DNA of 37,744 bases from Erysipelothrix rhusiopathiae (GCA_902772725.1 CACYBS010000313.1:1-37744), one strand, 5' to 3'; counted from the first letter of the stretch, positions 1-7,904 are shown. Notes: a model not told the origin generated them from the letters alone. Numbers and translations are program-made.

Positions 1-1
1 A

Positions 2-1654
2 ATCTTATTCTCGATTGGTTATGGACCGGATGAAAAAGGCCGTATTTCCATGAACTTTGGACCTATTAATAAGTCGGGCGGGCAAAAGCGATTAAATGTT
101 GCGTTCTCCAGAGCCCGTATCACAATGACGATTTTCTCAAGTATTTATTCAACGGATATCCGAGTTACCGAGAATTCTCCGGAAGGATTGAGGGCGTTTA
201 AAGAATTCTTACGATATGCAGAAGGTCATGAGCTGTATCAAGATGAAGCTGTAAAGACTGAAGAAAAGACAAAAGAAGGTGTCCTTCAAAGCGTATGCCA
301 AACCATTACGGATTGCGGTTATCAATGTATTCCTTTGGTCGGTCATTCGGATTTCCATGTGGATATTGCGGTAGTTGACCCATTTGATCCAACCAAATAT
401 ATGATGGGTATTTTATTGGATGGTGAGGGTTATCGTCAGACAAAGAACACCAGAGATAGAGAAGTAGCCCAAATCGGAGTCTTAAAAAATCTTGGCTGGA
501 CGATTCATAGGATATGGACTATTGACTGGTGGGATAATAGGGACCGTGAATTGAAGAAGCTGGAAGCTCTTTTAGAGAAAGCGAAGGTTCAATCCGAGAA
601 GCAGTTTGAAGCAAACGAAAAGAAAAAACAAGCTGCTAAGAAGCTTCAAAAGGATGAACAGGCTTTAAAAGAAGAACTTGAGAAACAGGCAGCAGAAATC
701 ATGGCTGAAAGTGCAGATACAGAAGAGATTCAAGTTGAAGACGCAGTATTAACACCACCTAAAGTTCAAAGTGAAGACATACAGATGCCACAGATTCCTG
801 AAGTGTCAAAACCGCAGGATATATCTGAAGAGGAAAGTGATTTAACGCAAACAGAAGCTGTTCCACAGATTGAAATACCGGAATCTGTTAAGTCCATGCC
901 GTTAATGGATCAGCAGGATGACGTTTCGGAAAACAGCGATGATGAATCTAATCAAATAATCGAAAATGAGATTTCTTCAACAGAAGAGATACCGCGGGTA
1001 TTTGAAGTAGATCCATTAGTGGATGAAGCCGTGTCAGAACAGTCGGATGATTCATCAATAGAAGCTGTTCAAGAAGAATCTGAAGAAAGTCAAGCGATAG
1101 AAATTGTTCCGGTTCCATATGTATTTGCTCCGGAATCTGATTTGAAATTAAGTTTGGATGAATATATTTCAACCGGCCGTAAACAGGAAATCGGACAGAG
1201 GGCATTAGAAATCGCTCAGGCTGAGGCACCGATTCTCAAAGATATTCTGATTCGAAAGATAATGACATCTTTTGGCATAAATAAGAGTAATTCTGCATTA
1301 GAAGCTACAGAGAAAGCAATTAAATCTGTGAAGATAAAATCTCAGAAGCAGAAAGGTATGGTTTTCTGTTGGGCACCGGATCAAGATCCAAAAGCTTATT
1401 ATGGCTTGCGTATCAGTAATGAAAGATCGGGGAATGAGATTTGTCCGCAGGAAATGCGTAATGCGGCAGTTTATGCTCTAAAGACCAAAGGAGAGTTAAC
1501 AAAAGATGATTTGGTGAAAGAAATGTCCAGAGTGTTTGGTTACAAACGCTTAGGACCAAAACTGGAAGCAGCACTGTTAGTCGGTGTTCAATATGCCAGA
1601 TCTACGAAAGCTATCGCATCTGCCCCTGCAGGCAAATATAAGCTCCCGGAGTAA
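2..1654 (+). CDS. SF1 helicase C-terminal part with Vsr-like nuclease and DUF3320 domains (5' truncated by window)
   Basis: The frame is open from base 2, so the gene begins before the window; the internal ATG at 50 is not the start. The first residues carry late superfamily 1 helicase motifs, including the GGQKRLNVAFSRAR segment that holds the motif VI arginine finger. About 90 to 165 residues after the ATG at 50 is a Vsr/MTES_1575-type restriction-endonuclease fold: FHVDIAV, then a GILLDGEGY strand, a RDRE helix and an IHRIWTIDWW strand. A long acidic, Glu/Ser-rich low-complexity linker follows (roughly residues 200-370), then a DUF3320-like domain with the WAPDQDP motif and a C-terminal winged-helix-like segment. 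Known relatives are large DUF4011/SF1 helicase proteins found in defence islands. It precedes a type I restriction cluster but ends in its own terminator, so it is probably a separate transcription unit. Family assignment is confident; the biological target is not known. Confidence 0.85.
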   Translation: MLFSIGYGPDEKGRISMNFGPINKSGGQKRLNVAFSRARITMTIFSSIYSTDIRVTENSPEGLRAFKEFLRYAEGHELYQDEAVKTEEKTKEGVLQSVCQTITDCGYQCIPLVGHSDFHVDIAVVDPFDPTKYMMGILLDGEGYRQTKNTRDREVAQIGVLKNLGWTIHRIWTIDWWDNRDRELKKLEALLEKAKVQSEKQFEANEKKKQAAKKLQKDEQALKEELEKQAAEIMAESADTEEIQVEDAVLTPPKVQSEDIQMPQIPEVSKPQDISEEESDLTQTEAVPQIEIPESVKSMPLMDQQDDVSENSDDESNQIIENEISSTEEIPRVFEVDPLVDEAVSEQSDDSSIEAVQEESEESQAIEIVPVPYVFAPESDLKLSLDEYISTGRKQEIGQRALEIAQAEAPILKDILIRKIMTSFGINKSNSALEATEKAIKSVKIKSQKQKGMVFCWAPDQDPKAYYGLRISNERSGNEICPQEMRNAAVYALKTKGELTKDDLVKEMSRVFGYKRLGPKLEAALLVGVQYARSTKAIASAPAGKYKLPE

Positions 1655-1675
1655 AAAAGTAATATTAATGAAATG

Positions 1676-1698
1676 AGCCGATCAAAATCGGCTTTTTC
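1676..1698 (+). terminator. Rho-independent terminator after the helicase gene
   Basis: A GCCGAT/ATCGGC stem with a four-base loop is followed by a T-run. It lies about 20 bases after the helicase stop codon and separates that gene from the type I operon. Confidence 0.8.
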
Positions 1699-1817
1699 AT
1701 ATTTATGATAGAGATTAAGGGTAACACCCAAAAAGGTCTATTTATTCTATATCATATCTTTAGTATAATTTTATATATCAGGATATAAATTACGATGAAA
1801 ACTCAAAAAAGCCGTTT

Positions 1818-1833
1818 TGGTTATCGATAACCA
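1818..1833. promoter_or_regulatory. Operator O1, perfect 16-bp palindrome
   Basis: TGGTTATCGATAACCA is a perfect palindrome with a central CG, ending immediately before the -35 hexamer of the type I operon promoter. A near-identical copy lies 50 bp downstream, centre to centre. A 16-bp dyad with a central CpG is typical of LacI-family regulators, but no such regulator is encoded in this window, so the binding protein is unknown. Confidence 0.75.
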
Positions 1834-1862
1834 TTGACAAAACTGTGAGCAAGTCATATTAT
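1834..1862 (+). promoter_or_regulatory. Promoter of the type I restriction-modification operon
   Basis: The -35 TTGACA (1834-1839) is a perfect consensus. A 17-base spacer leads to the -10 TATTAT (1857-1862). An alternative -10, TATAAT at 1860-1865, would have a 20-base spacer. The promoter is sandwiched between two palindromic operators, which implies tight repression and possibly looping. Confidence 0.75.
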
Positions 1863-1867
1863 AATGG

Positions 1868-1883
1868 TGGTTATGGATAACCA
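1868..1883. promoter_or_regulatory. Operator O2, imperfect copy of the 16-bp palindrome
   Basis: TGGTTATGGATAACCA differs from O1 at one central base. It covers the predicted transcription start and ends directly before the AAGGAG ribosome binding site at 1885-1890, so a bound repressor would block the polymerase. Confidence 0.75.
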
Positions 1884-1898
1884 AAAGGAGAATGATGT

Positions 1899-3650
1899 AT
1901 GCCTTATTTAACGAAAAAGATTGTAGAAAACACAAAAATTCAAGAAGAAGCTAAGGCGGCTATTAAAGAACTGGAATCCTCAAATATCTTTAGATACGCA
2001 ACAGGGGACAGAAGTATGATTCCGGTTTTAGCAGCTTACCTTTTATATCGTGTACAGCTATTGGAGAATCCTTCAACTATTACTTATGAAGAGATTATGG
2101 AAAATTATCGATTAAACATTGATGAAGAGGTATTGCCTGCAATAAGACAGTATATAACAGAACAAATTTGGGGAGAAATTAAGCCGCTAGTTGAAAAATA
2201 TTCTTCTGAGGCAATGGCATTAGTCGCTTTCGCGTATGATTTAGATTCAAGGGGCAGAGAATACAGCACTCCAACATCCATTGTTAAATTAGCTGCAAGA
2301 ATATTAGATATTCAGCCGGGTGAAAGAGTTGCTGATTTATGCTGTGGTACAGGTGCTTTCATCAACTATGTTAATTTGGAAGTACCAGAAGCTACTTACA
2401 CAGGATATGAAATTAATTCTTATTATAGAGCGATTTCAAAAATTAGATCAGAATTAATCAGTCATGAAACTGAAATTATTCTGCAAGATGTTTTTTCAAT
2501 AAATCTTGAAACAACTCCTAAATATGACAAAATATTTGCGAACTATCCTTTTGGATTACGATTTAATAATTTAAGTGGCGGTAATAAATTGATGGAAGAA
2601 CTTGCTTCAAAATGTCTTAGACATCGAAGAGTACATTCTTCAGATTGGGCTTTTAATTACTTGATTCATAATTTGTTGGCCGAAAAAGGAAAAGCGGTTG
2701 CGATTATGACCAATGGCAGTACATGGAATACTATGGATGAACCTGTACGAAAGTATTTTGTGGAACAGGGAATTATTGAAGCTGTAATCACCTTGCCAAA
2801 AAACATGTTTAGTTATATGAGTGTTTCAACAACAATGATTGTTATCAGCAGCAATAATAAAGACATCAGATTTGTGGATGCGACAAATATTTGTCAGCAG
2901 GGAAGAAGAATGAACGAATTCTCTGATGAAGATATAGATACGATTATGACAGCTTTAACTGAGGATACAGACTTTAGCAGAAAAATTACATTGAATCAGT
3001 TGAAAGAGAATGAATATACTCTGAGTTTAAGCCGATATCTTGACAGCAATATTGAAATTGAATATCCAGAGACATTTGAAACTGTCATTAAAAAAATTAC
3101 ACGAGGCGCTCCTTGCAACGCAAAGCAGTTGGATGATATGGCTTCTGAAGAACCAACAAACATGCAGTATTTGATGATTTCAAATATTCAAGACGGCATC
3201 ATTGATAAAAACTTAAAATATTTGTCATATATTGATCCTAAATTTGAGAAATATTGCTTAAACAACAATGATTTAATTCTTTCTAAGAATGGATACCCAT
3301 ATAAGGTAGCTGTTGCATCAGTAAATAAAGGCCAAAAAATATTGGCAAATGGTAATTTGTTCATTATTGAAGTGGATGCCGAAAGAGTAGATCCATATTA
3401 TCTTAAGGCCTTCTTTGAAAGTGAAAAGGGTATCGCAACTCTTAAAAGCATAACGGTGGGTGCAACAATCCCGAACATCGGTATTGATAAATTATCCAAA
3501 ATAAAAGTGCCGGTTCCACCTATGGAAGAACAAAGAAGAGTTGTTAATAAATATCTAGAGACTCTAGACGAAATAGAAGTGCTTAAATTACGAATGGAAA
3601 AAGCAACAAGTCGCTTACGTCATATATTTGATGAAGAGGGTGGTGAGTAA
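1899..3650 (+). CDS. Atypical N6-adenine DNA methyltransferase fused to a type I specificity (TRD-like) domain
   Basis: This 583-residue protein has a helical N-terminus like HsdM, then a Rossmann methyltransferase core. SAM-binding motif I is DLCCGTGAF near residue 146, preceded by a REYSTPTSIV segment matching the HsdM (E)FYTP region. Catalytic motif IV is NYPF near residue 214, where HsdM proteins have NPPF. Residues about 400-583 resemble one half of an HsdS subunit: a recognition domain with NNDLILSKNG and ATIPNIGIDKL motifs, then the PPMEEQRRVV helix that acts as the conserved spacer. This is the first gene after the operator-controlled promoter, with AAGGAG eight bases before the ATG. 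The fusion resembles a nuclease-free type IIG layout. It may be a second methyltransferase of the cluster or a non-catalytic recognition protein; NxPF/Y also occurs in active enzymes such as Erm, so activity cannot be ruled out. Confidence 0.8.
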   Translation: MPYLTKKIVENTKIQEEAKAAIKELESSNIFRYATGDRSMIPVLAAYLLYRVQLLENPSTITYEEIMENYRLNIDEEVLPAIRQYITEQIWGEIKPLVEKYSSEAMALVAFAYDLDSRGREYSTPTSIVKLAARILDIQPGERVADLCCGTGAFINYVNLEVPEATYTGYEINSYYRAISKIRSELISHETEIILQDVFSINLETTPKYDKIFANYPFGLRFNNLSGGNKLMEELASKCLRHRRVHSSDWAFNYLIHNLLAEKGKAVAIMTNGSTWNTMDEPVRKYFVEQGIIEAVITLPKNMFSYMSVSTTMIVISSNNKDIRFVDATNICQQGRRMNEFSDEDIDTIMTALTEDTDFSRKITLNQLKENEYTLSLSRYLDSNIEIEYPETFETVIKKITRGAPCNAKQLDDMASEEPTNMQYLMISNIQDGIIDKNLKYLSYIDPKFEKYCLNNNDLILSKNGYPYKVAVASVNKGQKILANGNLFIIEVDAERVDPYYLKAFFESEKGIATLKSITVGATIPNIGIDKLSKIKVPVPPMEEQRRVVNKYLETLDEIEVLKLRMEKATSRLRHIFDEEGGE

Positions 3651-3651
3651 A

Positions 3652-4182
3652 TTGTTGAGTATTGAAGAGCTGAGCGAGTTAGAAGAATCTCTTAGAATGG
3701 AATTAGAAGAAAATTTACTCACAATTTTGACAAAACTAAATAGAACAGGACAATTAGAAGAGTTGTTGTCATTGCTTGGATTAAAAGAATTATTGTACGG
3801 TAATAATTCGTACCAGGTATTTAAAACCGGTCAGATTCTCGTAATTGGACAGTCTAATGTGAAAGAAGATGTTTTGTTATCTGTAGCTGGAAAATACGGA
3901 ATTGATAAAAGCAGAGTTGAATTGCATCTAGAGTATGAAGTTGGGATTAAGTTTGACTTTAAGAAAACGCAATGGAATCCAAACTATTCTGTGATTTTAG
4001 TGGGGCCTCTACCACATAGCGGGATCTCTAAAGGTGATCATAGCAGTGTGATAACTGCAATTGAAAAGGAAGAGGGATATCCACCGGTTGTAAGGCTTGG
4101 AACAAACTCTTTACATATTACAAAAAGTGACTTTAGAAAGAAACTAAAAGAACTGTTAGATAACGGAATTATACTTGCGTAG
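3652..4182 (+). CDS. Small protein of unknown function in the type I operon
   Basis: The reading frame is open from at least 3628, but the GGGTGGTGAG ribosome-binding-like stretch at 3638-3647 points to TTG at 3652 or 3655 just after the stop of the preceding gene. ATG at 3631 inside that gene is an alternative. The product is about 176 residues. Its N-terminal 45 residues are charged and Leu/Glu-rich, probably helical. The rest alternates strand and helix, with GQILVIGQS, NYSVILVGPLPHSG and a C-terminal helix SDFRKKLKELL. I recognise no family, helix-turn-helix or nuclease motif. Tight coupling between the methyltransferase fusion and hsdM suggests that it works with them, perhaps as an adaptor or accessory subunit. 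Confidence 0.7.
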   Translation: MLSIEELSELEESLRMELEENLLTILTKLNRTGQLEELLSLLGLKELLYGNNSYQVFKTGQILVIGQSNVKEDVLLSVAGKYGIDKSRVELHLEYEVGIKFDFKKTQWNPNYSVILVGPLPHSGISKGDHSSVITAIEKEEGYPPVVRLGTNSLHITKSDFRKKLKELLDNGIILA

Positions 4183-4200
4183 TTATAGGGAGGGAATAAT

Positions 4201-5703
4201 ATGCCACAAAATAATGCGAATGTTGGATTTGAAAAACAAATCTGGGATGCTGCCTGTGTCTTATGGGGACACATTCCGGCAGCAGAATATAGAAAGGTTA
4301 TTATTGGGCTTATCTTTTTGAAGTATGTTTCAACAGCTTTTGACCGACGGTATAAAGTTTTAGTTGAAGAGGGGGAAGGATTTGAAGATGACCCAGACGC
4401 ATATGCAGAAGAAAATGTATTCTTCGTTCCAAAAGAAGCAAGATGGGACACTATCGCTTCTAATGCCCATACTCCAGAAATTGGAACCGTTATAGATAAA
4501 GCCATGATAGCCATTGAGCAAGACAATCCCAAACTAAAAAATGTTTTGCCTAAAAATTATGCAAATCCGGACTTGGATAAAACTGTTCTTGGTGATGTTG
4601 TAGATATCTTTACAAATATGGATATGGATGATACGGATGAAAGCAAAGACCTTCTGGGTAGAACTTATGAATACTGTATTATGATGTTTGCATCTAAAGA
4701 AGGTGCAGGTGGAGGAGAATTCTATACTCCTTCAAGCGTTGTTAAGACGTTGGTATCGGTTTTAAAACCATTTGATAATTGTCGAGTATATGATCCATGC
4801 TGTGGTTCTGGAGGTATGTTTGTACAGAGTGCACGTTTTGTACAGGCTCATTCCGGAAAGCGCGGAACTGTTGCGGTATATGGACAGGAAGCCAATGCAG
4901 ATACTTGGAAAATGGCAAAGATGAACATGGCTATCCGGGGTATTGATGCAGATTTTGGCCCTTATCAGGCAGATACTTTCTCCAATGATCTTCATCCACA
5001 TTTAAAGGCTGATTTCATCTTAGCGAATCCTCCATTTAACTACCATCCATGGGGACAGGAAAAATTGACTGAAGATTTAAGGTGGAAGTATGGTCTTCCT
5101 CCTGCCGGCAATGCCAACTATGCATGGATCCAGCACATGATATATCACCTTGCGCCTAATGGAAAAATAGGGCTTGTATTAGCCAATGGTGCATTATCTA
5201 CACAGACTTCAGGCGAAGGTGAAATAAGAAAGAAAATTATAGAAGATGATCTTGTGGAAGGTATTGTTGCATTACCTACACAATTGTTTTATAGCGTTAC
5301 GATTCCGGTAACATTATGGTTTATTACCAAGAATAAGAAGCAAAAAGGTAAAACGTTGTTTATCGATGCCAGAAAAATGGGTCATATGGTAGATAGGAAA
5401 CATCGTGATTTTGATGATGAGGATATCCAAAAGATCGCAGATACATTTGAAGCATTCCAGAATGGTACATTGGAAGATGTAAAAGGTTTCTGTGCTGTAG
5501 CTACTTTAGAAGATATTGCCAAACAGGATTACATTCTTACTCCTGGTAGATATGTCGGTATTGAAGAACAGGAAGATGATGGAGAACCATTTGAAGAGAA
5601 AATGGCAAGATTAACTTCAGAGTTGTCTGAAATGTTTAAAAAGTCTCATGAATTGGAAGATGAGATTCGTAAAAAACTGGGAGCAATAGGATATGAAGTG
5701 TAA
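4201..5703 (+). CDS. hsdM: Type I restriction-modification methyltransferase subunit HsdM
   Basis: This 500-residue protein has the usual HsdM length. The N-terminal helical domain (HsdM_N) includes the WGHIPAAEYRKVIIGLIFLKY segment, partly near residues 22-42. The methyltransferase domain has GGGEFYTP near residue 170, SAM motif I DPCCGSGGMF near 198 and catalytic motif IV NPPF near 276. Two HsdM bind one HsdS to methylate adenine in a bipartite site. A ribosome binding site, AGGGAGG, lies a few bases before the ATG. The 3' end overlaps hsdS1 by 11 bases, so translation is coupled. The NPPF motif is intact here, in contrast to the methyltransferase encoded two genes upstream. Confidence 0.95.
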   Translation: MPQNNANVGFEKQIWDAACVLWGHIPAAEYRKVIIGLIFLKYVSTAFDRRYKVLVEEGEGFEDDPDAYAEENVFFVPKEARWDTIASNAHTPEIGTVIDKAMIAIEQDNPKLKNVLPKNYANPDLDKTVLGDVVDIFTNMDMDDTDESKDLLGRTYEYCIMMFASKEGAGGGEFYTPSSVVKTLVSVLKPFDNCRVYDPCCGSGGMFVQSARFVQAHSGKRGTVAVYGQEANADTWKMAKMNMAIRGIDADFGPYQADTFSNDLHPHLKADFILANPPFNYHPWGQEKLTEDLRWKYGLPPAGNANYAWIQHMIYHLAPNGKIGLVLANGALSTQTSGEGEIRKKIIEDDLVEGIVALPTQLFYSVTIPVTLWFITKNKKQKGKTLFIDARKMGHMVDRKHRDFDDEDIQKIADTFEAFQNGTLEDVKGFCAVATLEDIAKQDYILTPGRYVGIEEQEDDGEPFEEKMARLTSELSEMFKKSHELEDEIRKKLGAIGYEV

Positions 5704-6193
5704 ACTGGGAGATATCGCTGAAATAACAATGGGTCAATCCCCTAAATCTCAATATTATAACTCAGATGGAGTAGGAATGCCTTTTTTACAAGGGAATCGA
5801 ACTTTCGGAGATAAATACCCTACTTTTGATACTTGGACTTCAATGACAACAAAGGTTGCAAAAGCTGGAGATGTTATTATGAGCGTTCGAGCACCGGTCG
5901 GAGATTTAAATATTACTCCCATAGATTTCTGCTTGGGTAGAGGAGTTTGCTCTATTAGAATGAAAAACGGAAATCAAGAGTTTTTATATTACTTGTTAAA
6001 ATATTATGTGCCACAGTTGGTCAATAAAGAAAGTGGTACCGTATTTGGATCAGTTAATCGTAATGATATTTTTGGACTTGAAATTGATATTCCAGAAAAC
6101 TTTGCGATCCAGAAAAAGTTATCTGATTTCTTGTCAATTATTGATGATAAAATACAGCTTAATAAGCATATAAACAAGAATTTAGCAGCTTAA
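5693..6193 (+). CDS. hsdS: HsdS1, half-length specificity subunit in the truncated phase
   Basis: The 166-residue product is the N-terminal half of an HsdS: one recognition domain (LGDIAEITMGQSP start, SVRAPVGDLNI) and one conserved spacer helix (QKKLSDFLSIIDDKIQLNKHINKNL). It stops two residues after INKNL because the following DNA is an inverted C-terminal cassette. Full-length HsdS is about 375-420 residues. The gene overlaps hsdM by 11 bases. Exchange at the repeats 6170-6185 and 6825-6840 would join residue 164 in frame to 211 residues of the cassette, giving 375 residues. Half-size HsdS proteins can dimerise to give a functional palindromic specificity in known systems, so this state need not be inactive. 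I do not regard it as a decayed pseudogene because the reading frame and repeats are intact. Confidence 0.9.
   Translation: MKCKLGDIAEITMGQSPKSQYYNSDGVGMPFLQGNRTFGDKYPTFDTWTSMTTKVAKAGDVIMSVRAPVGDLNITPIDFCLGRGVCSIRMKNGNQEFLYYLLKYYVPQLVNKESGTVFGSVNRNDIFGLEIDIPENFAIQKKLSDFLSIIDDKIQLNKHINKNLAA
6170..6185 (+). repeat. Recombination site A (direct orientation)
   Basis: ATAAACAAGAATTTAG encodes INKNL at the end of the HsdS1 spacer helix. It is identical to site C at 8424 and inverted relative to sites B and D. Confidence 0.85.
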
Positions 6194-6840
6194 AGGTTGA
6201 GCTCAGATGTATCCAGTTCTCCAGACATAAGCTTAGGCAAGAGTATATCCCTTAACTCTTCAAGCCGTTGGTTTTCTATCTGGTTTGCATATATTAACCG
6301 CCTAATACTAGTTAAGGTAGCTGAAATTTCGCCTTGTGTCTCAATAGAAGCATAAGGCACTACAATTGACGCCATATCTGCATAATTGCCTTGTGGAAAC
6401 GTTCCAGAACGTGACTCTGTTTTTAACGTGAACTCCGCTTCAACATCTGGAAGTAGAAGGTACTGATATAACATGGCAGGCGAAACTTTTGCTTCAATCA
6501 CACGGATCACCATTAGCCGTGTTGATGCGATATATTCGGAAGCATCAAACTGAACAAAACCATAATGATGATTTCGTGGTCTAATTTCTGAATAGAGGAC
6601 GTCACCCGATTGGAATCTCTTTTTGAAATGACCTTTCAAATCCTCATTAGGCACTAATGGTGCTATAGGGAAAACCCCTTCAGTAACATCACTACTATTA
6701 AGAAGATGAACCATCTCCTTGTTAACGGGAGTGTAGTCTAATATATTGTCAGACAAATCACTTATCGTACACTTATCTGAGCAAGAGTCAGTCCACTCTT
6801 CAAAAACAAGTGCAGCTTGCTGCTCTAAATTCTTGTTTAT
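6190..6840 (-). CDS. hsdS: Silent HsdS C-terminal half (cassette C1), inverted
   Basis: Read on the minus strand this encodes INKNLEQQAALVFEEW, then a recognition domain, a second spacer helix (ETQGEISATLTSIRRLIYAN) and the canonical HsdS C-terminus LRDILLPKLMSGELDTSELNL, partly matching the HsdS2 end LRDTLLPRLMSGEIDVSDINF. The first ATG at 6756 gives 188 residues, but the homologous frame starts at the repeat near 6840. Upstream of the repeat on this strand the frame loses HsdS similarity and meets a TAG at 6883-6885, so there is no N-terminal half here. No ribosome binding site is evident, so it should be silent as drawn. Its stop codon overlaps the stop of hsdS1 tail to tail (shared TTAA at 6190-6193). 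Confidence 0.85.
   Translation of the reverse strand: MNKNLEQQAALVFEEWTDSCSDKCTISDLSDNILDYTPVNKEMVHLLNSSDVTEGVFPIAPLVPNEDLKGHFKKRFQSGDVLYSEIRPRNHHYGFVQFDASEYIASTRLMVIRVIEAKVSPAMLYQYLLLPDVEAEFTLKTESRSGTFPQGNYADMASIVVPYASIETQGEISATLTSIRRLIYANQIENQRLEELRDILLPKLMSGELDTSELNL
6825..6840 (-). repeat. Recombination site B (inverted orientation)
   Basis: CTAAATTCTTGTTTAT on the plus strand is the exact reverse complement of site A. It marks the start of the silent cassette C1. On the minus strand it continues as AG, as does site C, giving 18 matching bases to the hsdS2 site. Confidence 0.85.
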
Positions 6841-6869
6841 AATAGCGGATTCGCAATAATAAATGTCAT

Positions 6870-6895
6870 TTGTTATTGTTCTCTATAAATAACAA
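6870..6895. repeat. Inverted repeat in front of the recombinase gene
   Basis: TTGTTATT (6870-6877) and AATAACAA (6888-6895) form 8-base arms around a 10-base loop, just before the recombinase ribosome binding site. It could be an operator or a small RNA hairpin that limits recombinase translation. Confidence 0.4.
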
Positions 6896-6909
6896 TATGG
6901 AGAATCAAT

Positions 6910-7890
6910 ATGAAAAAACAAATTATTAATGAAGTGTTACAAAAAATGCTGTCCGAACTAAATAATGGCCAACTTAATCAATTAAAAAATGCGCTGGATT
7001 CTGTCTTAACAAGATTTGATATTCTTGATGATGAATCAGACATTCAATCCAGCATCGAACTACAAGAAAAGTTTTTAGAGGCAAAAAGAATTGAAGGATG
7101 TTCTGATAAAACTATCAATTATTATAAAAAAACAATTTATGATTTGCTACTTGGTGTTGATAAAGAAGTTATACATATTACAACAGAGGATCTAAGAAAA
7201 TATTTGACAGATTATCAGACAAATAAAAAGATCAGTAAAGTAACGGTAGACAATATAAGAAGAATACTTTCCAGTTTCTTTTCATGGCTTGAGGATGAAG
7301 ACTATATATTAAAAAGTCCGGTAAGAAGAATTCATAAAGTAAAAACTAACCTGATTGTTAAAGATACATATAGCGATGAAGAATTAGAGCAAATGAGAGA
7401 TTCTTGCGATGAACTTAGAGACCTTGCGATGATTGACATGCTTGCATCTACTGGTATGCGAGTTGGTGAAATGGTTTTATTAAACAGAAACGATATAGAC
7501 TTTAATGAGAGAGAATGCGTCGTATTCGGTAAAGGAAATAAGCAAAGAATTGTTTATTTTGATGCTAGAACAAAAATTCATCTTCAGAATTATTTAAACA
7601 GTAGAACAGACAACAACGAAGCGTTATTTGTTTCATTAAGATCTCCATTTACTAGATTAAGTATCGGAGGAATCGAGTCGAGGATTAGAGATATTGGCAA
7701 TAATTTAGGACTTCAAAAAGTTCATCCTCATAAATTTAGACGAACATTAGCTACAGTTGCGATTGATAAAGGAATGCCTATAGAGCAATTGCAACAATTA
7801 TTGGGACATAAAAGAATTGATACAACATTGCAGTACGCAATGGTCAAACAGAGCAATGTTAAGAATGCTCATAGAAAATTTATTGGATAG
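6910..7890 (+). CDS. Tyrosine recombinase controlling hsdS inversion
   Basis: This 326-residue XerC/XerD-like integrase has an N-terminal SAM-like DNA-binding domain (about residues 55-150) and a C-terminal catalytic domain. All active-site residues can be placed: Arg184 in TGMRVGE, Lys208 in FGKGNKQR, His274 and Arg277 in HKFRR, His300 in LLGHK and nucleophile Tyr309 in LQYAMV. A weak GGAG lies before the ATG. It sits between the inverted cassette and hsdS2, 14 bases before the latter. In known phase-variable type I loci (for example the pneumococcal SpnIII locus) a recombinase of this kind in the same position inverts hsdS halves. The repeats on both sides support that role here; XerC/D chromosome-dimer resolution is unlikely from the context. 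Confidence 0.9.
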   Translation: MKKQIINEVLQKMLSELNNGQLNQLKNALDSVLTRFDILDDESDIQSSIELQEKFLEAKRIEGCSDKTINYYKKTIYDLLLGVDKEVIHITTEDLRKYLTDYQTNKKISKVTVDNIRRILSSFFSWLEDEDYILKSPVRRIHKVKTNLIVKDTYSDEELEQMRDSCDELRDLAMIDMLASTGMRVGEMVLLNRNDIDFNERECVVFGKGNKQRIVYFDARTKIHLQNYLNSRTDNNEALFVSLRSPFTRLSIGGIESRIRDIGNNLGLQKVHPHKFRRTLATVAIDKGMPIEQLQQLLGHKRIDTTLQYAMVKQSNVKNAHRKFIG

Positions 7891-7904
7891 AAAGGGCTTG
7901 AAGT

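Larger units (their letters stand above)
6170..6840. other. Invertible segment carrying the hsdS1 C-terminal half
   Basis: The segment is bounded by a perfect 17-base inverted repeat (6169-6185 and 6825-6841; 16-base core ATAAACAAGAATTTAG). It contains only the reversed C-terminal half of an hsdS gene. Inversion keeps the INKNL reading frame and converts hsdS1 from a 166- to a 375-residue product. The recombinase gene lies immediately downstream. Confidence 0.85.

Noticed and set aside
1818-1883. Naming a specific LacI-type repressor for the operators
   Set aside because: The dyad form is suggestive only; no regulator gene is present in the window to connect with it.
5693-6193. hsdS1 as a pseudogene
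   Set aside because: The missing half is intact, reversed, bounded by exact inverted repeats and restores an in-frame 375-residue protein after inversion.
6870-6895. Inverted repeat before the recombinase gene as a further exchange site
   Set aside because: Its arms (TTGTTATT) do not match the ATAAACAAGAATTTAG core; kept only as a possible operator or RNA hairpin.
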